From Phlebopus portentosus (taxonomy: Eukaryota > Basidiomycota > Agaricomycetes > Boletales > Boletinellaceae): a stretch of DNA of 64,000 bases. The stretch is taken from the NCBI GenBank assembly GCA_037892935.1, contig JAYXKI010000003.1, positions 2,542,001 through 2,606,000 on the forward strand. The letters are read 5' to 3'. The notes under the pieces are model-generated. The model searched no databases, was not told where the DNA came from, and saw only the letters and a list, made by a program, of their open reading frames with translations. Shown here in pieces: positions 57,779-64,000 of this stretch. The first letter of the stretch is position 1. Each line of letters opens with the position of its first letter. A program made the position numbers and the translations under genes.

Positions 57779-58918
57779 TCTTGCATTCGTGCTCTTCCTA
57801 AACCGATACAAATCCGATGGACGAATGGACATTCACCTCTTGTCTTGTACGCCATTCCATTCCAACATGGATTTACCCGATCTCGTATCCGGCCAATGTT
57901 TTCTGCCTGGGCTCATTCATCCATATCTACATAACTGCATTCTTCTCAATTCCGACGCCTCACATCTCACATACTCACCAAATCGTCCTGCGCCTCTACC
58001 ACTTCTATCATCTCCGTTGAGCTAATCATTAATCTCACCAACCTTATTTGTTCCCTTGCCTGCTCTGTTCGTTCATCAGCATTCTCGGCCATCTCGTTGC
58101 CCTCTATTTAAATTTCCCTCCTTTGAAAAATGTCCCATGCTTACTCTGACCCGTGCCCCGTGTTCATTTGCTTTCCGTTTTTGCTCTAGCTACGTAGCCG
58201 TAGCCGTCTAACGTGTATACCCTGTCCACATCGCTTTGTATACAAACGTCCTCTCGTCCGACTCTGCTTTTCTCAGTCTTCACATAACCTGTCCTCTGTT
58301 CTTATCTTCATAGTAGATGCTGCGAAGGAACTCGTCCGAGCCCGTCAAGTTGGGTCCATCAACGTATATTTGCCGAAGGGCATACCGCAAAAATCCTACA
58401 CAAGGAAAGTAGAAAGTCCCAAACAAATGTTCGGAAAGAACAGGTACTCCAAAAAAGTGGAGAAGGCTGGACATGCCAGAGAGAGAATAAAAAAGTAAGG
58501 TTGCGGGTGTCAGGGCTACGCCGGAAGCCCGTGAATAGGAAACCGCAAGAGGATCGTTGGATAGAATGAGATAGAAAGGGGTGTGAAGTGTGAAGTGTCC
58601 TTGTCAATTGCATAGCGATAGGAAGTTTGAAGTGAAGGAAGCAAGAAAAGAGTGATTGGATAGATGAATAGGAGTTAGAACAGTCCATGTGCTGCGTCGA
58701 GGAGATAAAAAGAAAGGAAATAAGGAAAGACAGAAAGAGAGGAAGGGTGAAATCAAGAACGTCGCAGTCGTGATAGGTCGTATGGAATCGTATCCAAGAC
58801 ATGCAGACAGGAAATGGGAGATAGAACAAAGGAATAAACGGAAGGGGAATGAAGAATCCATATACGAAACAGAAAGGGGTTCCTGGTTCATTCGCATGCA
58901 TAACAGGGAAAGAGCTCC
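57779..58918. other. Convergent intergenic region
   Basis: About 1.1 kb between the WD40 gene (+) and PCL-type cyclin (-), which end towards each other. It is pyrimidine-rich on the + strand to about 58310 and purine-rich beyond, consistent with two 3' UTRs. The open frames of 80-190 codons in it are low-complexity and not convincing. Confidence 0.5.
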
Positions 58919-60459
58919 TCACACATCAATGAGCGCCACATCACTCTCATGGCTCATATACCGCTGCGAACGGATGAGCTGCACAGAGCCAGAACGGGAG
59001 GACCTGCTATTGCCATCCATACCCATCGAGGACTCCGAAGCGATCAGGACGTCATCCTCCCTGGCTCTCTTCTCTTTTTCTTTAATGCTGTTGCTGTTGC
59101 TACTGTTACCGCCGAAGACGCGACCGAGGAAACCATTAGACATACTCTCCCTGATACGCGGGAGCGATGGGAGTCCAGAGGGAGGTTGCCAGGATGAGCG
59201 CTTCTCGTTGACTGAGACAGGGACTGGTTTGAGTTGGTCGTCCTTTGTCGAGCGGTTGTAGATCAACCGGTGAGTCAGCTCAGTAGACAGAGGTGGAACG
59301 TAAGACTTTCGTGAAGCGCAGCGCAAGCCAGGGGTAGGAGAAGACAAATCCAGCACAGACTTATTAGATATTCCAGACTTCTCATCTTCAAAGTCTTCCG
59401 GGTCGGAGCCAGAGGAGCCGTTGTCTTCTATAAGAGAGCCCATGCTCAGATCAGACTCAGCCGTAGCACACCTAGACATGGCATGAAGCGGAGAGCATCC
59501 AGAAGATAGAGGCGAAGGCAGTGGCTGGAGCCGAGAAGCAGAGACAGGGATCTCCAGACGACTACTTCCAGAAGAAGCCGATGGCTGACCGGCTTTCAAG
59601 CTAGGGGGAACAGCATCATAAGGAGGTGTCGGTGGCATTTGCATGTCAAGGAAGGATCGCGAGCGGCGCGTCTTGATCCGGCTAAGCGCCAGCTGACGCG
59701 TCTCGCGGTCCTGTGCAGGCGAAGACATACGGCGAGGCATGAAGGGAGCCCAGTACTCAATAGCCTGTTCCTCATTGAAGCGAAGATCAAAGTCCAGTAA
59801 GAAAAGCAACTGTGTTTCCATGAGATTGATCTCAGCGTTCTCGAAGATCTGAGCATATCTTGTCCAGTGCTTGTTCTTCGGCGAGGAATCGTTCAAATAC
59901 TTCGCCGCGACGATCAGAGTAGCCAGGAAGACACGGTGCCTCGTGCACGGCATACCTAAGTAGCCAAGTGGCATGCAGCGTCGTCAATCATTGCATAAGC
60001 TCCGTTATAATGATCTACACTATGCCACTCACCCTTCGCCATCTTCGGGAGCCGATCGCGGAGTCTTTCCAAATAAATAATCGTCGTCAGCAGCGTCGGG
60101 GTCTGCACATTCGCACCCTCCACAAGCTGAGCAATAAACTCCTCCAAGGGCGGGAGCATCTGACTCGCATACACCTGTTGCTGCTGCTGCTGCGCCTCTT
60201 GTCCCTGACCCTGCAGCATCTGCTGCTGCTGAGCCTCCGCAAACGTCTCCTTGAGCGGCGTATGTGGCGGGGTGGGCAGCATAGCCATCGGAGGATCATC
60301 GACAACGATGACACTCGTCGTCTTCTGCGCAATGTGCAGTATCATCTCGCGGCCGACCGGTTTGCGGAGGAGCTCGAGCAGCGCCGGGTCGTGCATCGAC
60401 TTGGGGAGGAGAGACGCCCCGCAGCGGCGTTCCGAGCTCATTCCCTGTACCAGTGGCAT
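58919..60459 (-). CDS. PCL-type (Pho85) G1 cyclin
   Basis: Cyclin that activates a Pho85-type CDK in polarity, G1 or nutrient responses. Start at ATG 60459 ([20 protein letters not shown]). The cyclin box begins [20 protein letters not shown] and continues after a Gln-rich insert with [20 protein letters not shown] and [20 protein letters not shown]. It crosses a 77-nt intron (59956-60032) into [38 protein letters not shown] and [16 protein letters not shown]. This is the Pcl1/Pcl2/Pho80-like fold. The C-terminal ~280 residues are Ser-rich and disordered with many SP sites, probably a phospho-regulated tail. Stop at 58919-58921. One ACGCGT lies 353 bp upstream (60812-60817), which alone is weak evidence of MBF control. 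Confidence 0.9.
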
Positions 60460-62010
60460 CTTGAGTCAGCCCTGGTACTTGACTGCCACACGATGAGCAA
60501 GATTTCAAGCGGGAAAGACAGGAGGGGAATTAGCAGAGAGTGTACAGTCTACAATCCACAGTCCCGAGATCACACCACGAAAAGAAATATCCAAGAAAGA
60601 ATCCAAAACCAAAAAAAAGTAAAGGGATTTATTCTACCCCTCAAGGGTAGTTTCAGGGAGGAAGAGGAAGATGAGAGAGGGAAGAGGCGGAAAGGCAACG
60701 AAGGGAAGGTAGGAAAGTTGGGGTTGATGATGGTGGTCGATGGCCAAAGAAGCACTGATCACCGCCGATCCACTTCCTTTTATGCTCCGACAAATCTGAT
60801 GGGACCAACAAACGCGTCGCGTGAATAACAAGTGCAAATAAAGAGAACACCAAGTCACGAGATCAGGTCAGACGGATCGAAATTCGCTCGTTCGTTCGAA
60901 TGTCGGCCACCAGGGCGGAGAACGAGGTGAAGCGGTAGAGGAGGAGGGCTTCTTGGTCCTTGTCAAAAGGATTGACGGACATCGAGCTCTCTCAGCCCCG
61001 TCTTTTATAGTGCACCCATGTCTTATATGCAGTTCATGCTCTCCAGTCTCACCCAGAACAAAGATCCAAGCCTGGCGTCAGCCCAATCCGAATCAATATC
61101 AATTCGAGCAGTCTATGACATTTGATTGAATGCCACCCATATACACGGACGAATAGACCGGAAGACAGGCCAGTCGGTTCTCCGGTAGATCTGGACAAGA
61201 CAAAGGATCTATATCTCAATCACACAAAAGGAAACCATACAATGCAGAGGAGGCTGGCAGACCCGCCAGCATCAAATTTTGGGCGTACATATATGTACTG
61301 TATATATGTATGTATGTATATCCGCGGCTACAGCAATCAAAAAAAAAAAAAAGTAAATACGTAGATAGAGTACATCGAGGCAAAAAAAAAAAAGAGAGCA
61401 AAAAGCGAGGAGAAAAACGATGAGATGTATGAAAAGGCCAATGGAAAAAAAAAGAAACGAGACTGAAAAAGAGACTGAGACTGAGACTGATAAGACAGAA
61501 CAAAGAAACCAATAGCACAGAGACAGAGGGAAAGGAAAAAAAAAGAAGAAGAAACCGATGGTGAGACGAGTGATTAAGAAAAAAAAAACTTGCGAAACAA
61601 TGCAGACCGTAAATGAATCCAGCTGGCCAACCACACATGACATGCTCGCCAATGGGAACGAGAGCGCGAACGCACGGGCGGACCAGCGAAGCTGATACAT
61701 ATGGACAAACGGCTTTTTTCTAAATATGTCGTGTTGCAGGCAAGCGAGCAAATGAGGAAAGCAGAAAGAGCAAAAATTGGGCAGAGAAGAGAGATGCAGG
61801 CGCTGTTGAACAGGTTGGATGTACGAGGATGCGAATTGGAACTGGAAGCCGAGAGATGATGGAAGTGAGAGAGATGCGGAGAAAACGGCAAGGAGCAAAA
61901 GCAGGAGCAGTGCATGATATGACGCAGGGACAGGACGAAGATATACAGATGGAGGTTCGGATGATTTTTTCGCGGACGTGCGAATGAGCGAAATTTGCCT
62001 TTTTTTTTTT
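60460..62010. other. Intergenic region upstream of the cyclin gene
   Basis: About 1.55 kb containing the cyclin promoter and the 3' UTR of the LIM-binding gene. It has poly-A/T runs at about 61339-61400 and 61448-61600, and TATG/TATA microsatellites at about 61290-61320. An AG-rich tract of GAGACTGA units lies at about 61460-61490. No gene was recognised. Confidence 0.5.
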
Positions 62011-64000
62011 TCAGTGCCTCACACTCCTTTTCCTCTGCACGCGTTTCGTAGGCGGAGGATGCACAGCCTGCTCAGAGGAAGCAGCAGTACTCGGTGACGC
62101 CGTCTCCCCAACAGGCGGAGCTTTACGCTTCAACGTCGCATGCGGGACCATCGGTGTCGAGCTCGTGCTCGTGCTCGATCCCGCACCAGCACTACCGGCA
62201 GAACCACCGGGTGCACCCGCCGCTCCGGAACCCGAAGGCGCTGGTGCTGCGCCAGCCGTATTCGAAGTCTGAGCGGATACACTGGCAGGTGTAGAGGACA
62301 AATGCGGCGAGGCGTTCGTCTTATCTCCCTGCACTACTCCCGTCCCCACCTGTCCCGGCCCACCAGGAGTTCGCACACTCGAAGCAGGGGTAGGGGGAGG
62401 TTTCAACACCCTGCTGCCCGTCGTCGTCGCGTGCTGCTCCGGCGGCGTAGAATAATGCAACGTCACCGCCGGACTCGTCACCACGCCGTTCGTCTGATGC
62501 GCATCCATGAGCTGGCCCGGACTGCCCCCGTTCGAAGGCTGGTAGATGTACCCCTGGTCTCGTAAGTTCTGCGCGTATTTCTTCAACGCTTCTGTTTTTA
62601 TAGTCAGCGGAAAAGCTTAAGATTGAAGACGGCGACGACGGCGATGATACGTACCTAAAGGCCTCATTTTCGTCTGCAGAGTAAACTCTATCAGCTTCGT
62701 CATATGCCCCACACTCTCCGCCAACTGAAACAACACATCCAAGAAAAATCAATCACACATTCATCGATCACGAGTTAAAAGAACCTTCACAGAACTCACC
62801 TCGAGACACCTCATCGTAGCCTGCGGAATCCCAAACGCATTCACCGGTTCAAGCGGGATAGTCGCCCTCTCGTACTGAATCACCATCACCTCTCCACCAG
62901 GTCCAACACCAGTAACGGTACCCGCAGAATGGCCAGGCGGCTGCCCATGTTCCATCACCGGCGTGCTCTCCGCGCTGTTATTGCTCGCTGCGATCGTCGT
63001 GCCCACCGATACCGATCCAGGGCTCGCAGAGGCAGCGTTACCAACAGCAGCAGCACCACCGACTCCAGACTCAGGCTTCATCGACATCATCTTCGGCGTC
63101 CTCGTCCGGTGCACCGCCATCCCCTGGATCGCCTCCACCTTCACAGCCTTCTCGTGCTTCTCCGCATTAAACGAGATCGTCTCGATTTTAACCACATAGG
63201 ACGAATATGGAGGAAGGGGCTGCGGTTGTGGTGCATTCGTCCCGTTCGCAGTAGGAAGTGGCGGCGGCGCTGGTAGTTGAGGCGGAGGATTCAGATAAAT
63301 GCTAAGCGTTGCTGTTAATGGCCCGCGCAGCGTCACGATGTACCCATTCGTATAGTAGAACGTCCACGACGCATTGTGACACTCGACCGTCGTCGTCCAC
63401 GTGTACGGTGGACCCATCGGCACAGTATGTTCCTTCGCACCATCATAGTTGATCGACATCGACGTAACTCCAGACTGGCTCGTAACGAGGAAGAATCGAG
63501 AAAGGATGGGCATCGTGATGTCTTTATATTCGATTTCTTTAGCACATCTGAAATCTTTGTAATTGACCGAGAATAATTGACCCACCGAATGGTTTAGCCT
63601 CCTGCTGTGCGTTGTCTTTCCAGAGCGTGATCTTAACAACAGCTTTTGGCGAGAAAAACTCCCCGACCAAGCTTTCCCAGAAATCTTTTGACAACTAAAG
63701 ACAACGCGGCGCCAGAGGAGAGAGGAGAAAAACATGTCAACATGAAAAACCTCGATTCCGAAAGGATAATGTACTCACACGCAGTTGAGGACGCGCCAAA
63801 CTCTCGCTGAACGCTAACAAGCGGAGGATACCTTGGGACGTCGGCGTCCTGCAAAATCGCAAAACAAACAGACGACAATGCGTCAGTAATCAAATCATGA
63901 GACTCTTTCCAACAAAAACAAACAGCAAAAATAAGAAATAAAGAATACTCACATAGCAGCTCGAGGGACATATTGCCCCATAGGCATCATACCCATACCA
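62011..64000 (-). CDS. LIM-domain-binding protein (LDB1/SEUSS-like), 5' end beyond window
   Basis: Transcriptional co-regulator scaffold; fungal relatives act in filamentation and adhesion. The window edge removes the N-terminus. The visible start is GMGMMPMGQYVPRAA, then SFVKDFWESLVGEFFSPKAV with VKITLWKDNAQQEAKPF, LPRFFLVTSQSGVTSMSIN, ECHNASWTFYYTNGYIVTLR, GPLTATLSIYLN and PYSSYVVKIETISFNAEKHE, forming the LIM-bind domain. A Ser/Ala-rich insert precedes EPVNAFGIPQATMRCLE, LAESVGHMTKLIEFTLQTKM and EALKKYAQNLRDQGYIYQPS. The C-terminal tail is Ala/Gly/Ser-rich and ends KRVQRKRSVRH at TGA 62011-62013. Introns were read between these pieces. Family identity is secure; its fungal role is inferred. 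Confidence 0.88.

Noticed and set aside
58359..58922. Minus-strand 187-codon frame as a membrane protein
   Set aside because: It is Phe/Leu/Ser-rich because of purine-rich DNA, ends at the cyclin stop region and has no motif.
61216..61898. Minus-strand frames of 140-208 codons as transmembrane proteins
   Set aside because: They derive from long poly-A/AG tracts read on the opposite strand.
1..64000. All ACGCGT words as cell-cycle sites
   Set aside because: About 16 are expected in 64 kb by chance at even base composition and roughly that many are seen, many inside coding sequence. Only close clusters upstream of genes were kept.
1..64000. CRISPR arrays, rRNA, tRNA genes and riboswitches
   Set aside because: No spaced direct repeats or convincing tRNA box patterns were seen by eye, and the genome is eukaryotic; a tRNA scan was not possible.

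Overview
The window looks like nuclear DNA of a filamentous basidiomycete, most likely an Agaricomycete. Genes are broken by many introns of about 50-70 nt with GT..AG borders and often carry very short exons. The gene types fit: a delta-9 desaturase with a C-terminal cytochrome b5 domain, a fungal cytochrome b5/acyl-CoA dehydrogenase fusion, an APSES cell-cycle factor with ankyrin repeats, a DUF6534-type membrane protein, and Gln-rich regulators. No bacterial operons, CRISPR arrays, rRNA genes or convincing tRNA genes were seen. Exon borders were read by eye from splice signals and conserved protein motifs, so smaller exons are tentative.

Layout. 0-16.3 kb: a truncated short-chain dehydrogenase (+), an equilibrative nucleoside transporter (-), a cytochrome b5/acyl-CoA dehydrogenase (-) and an MBP1-type APSES factor (-) with three ACGCGT boxes just upstream. 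A 3 kb gene-poor stretch follows, then a divergent pair: cyclopropane-fatty-acid synthase (-) and OLE1-type desaturase (+). 16.3-25.0 kb: a gene-poor, probably decaying island with a DUF6534-like gene or relic, a terminal-inverted-repeat element of about 580 bp and a 756-bp foldback repeat. 25-64 kb: a gene-dense housekeeping block with kinesin-3 (+), CDC14 phosphatase (+), uroporphyrinogen decarboxylase HEM12 (-), COMPASS subunit SHG1 (+), RAD16-type helicase/RING protein (-), HMG-box protein (-), a PNUTS/Ppn1-like PP1 regulator (+), a GATA-like zinc-finger protein (-), a WD40 protein (+), a PCL-type cyclin (-) and a LIM-domain-binding protein (-, cut by the window end).

Themes. (1) Lipid metabolism: the desaturase makes the cis double bond that a CFA synthase modifies, and the two genes share one 0.9 kb intergenic region. 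(2) Cell cycle and chromatin: MBP1, CDC14, PCL cyclin, RAD16, SHG1 and PNUTS lie in one window; ACGCGT boxes are clustered only before MBP1, with looser pairs before RAD16, the HMG gene and the acyl-CoA dehydrogenase. (3) Splicing: catalytic or nucleotide-binding motifs sit on 12-14 nt microexons (SDR YxxxK, kinesin P-loop), and a 63-nt stop-free intron separates the catalytic His and Cys codons of CDC14. (4) Three otherwise conserved genes (nucleoside transporter, HEM12, HMG-box) each show one frame break, which suggests small sequence errors rather than three pseudogenes. I did not find a convincing wholly new multi-gene system; the strongest leads are the MBP1 promoter array, the CDC14 intron, the hairpin repeat and the CFA/OLE1 pair.
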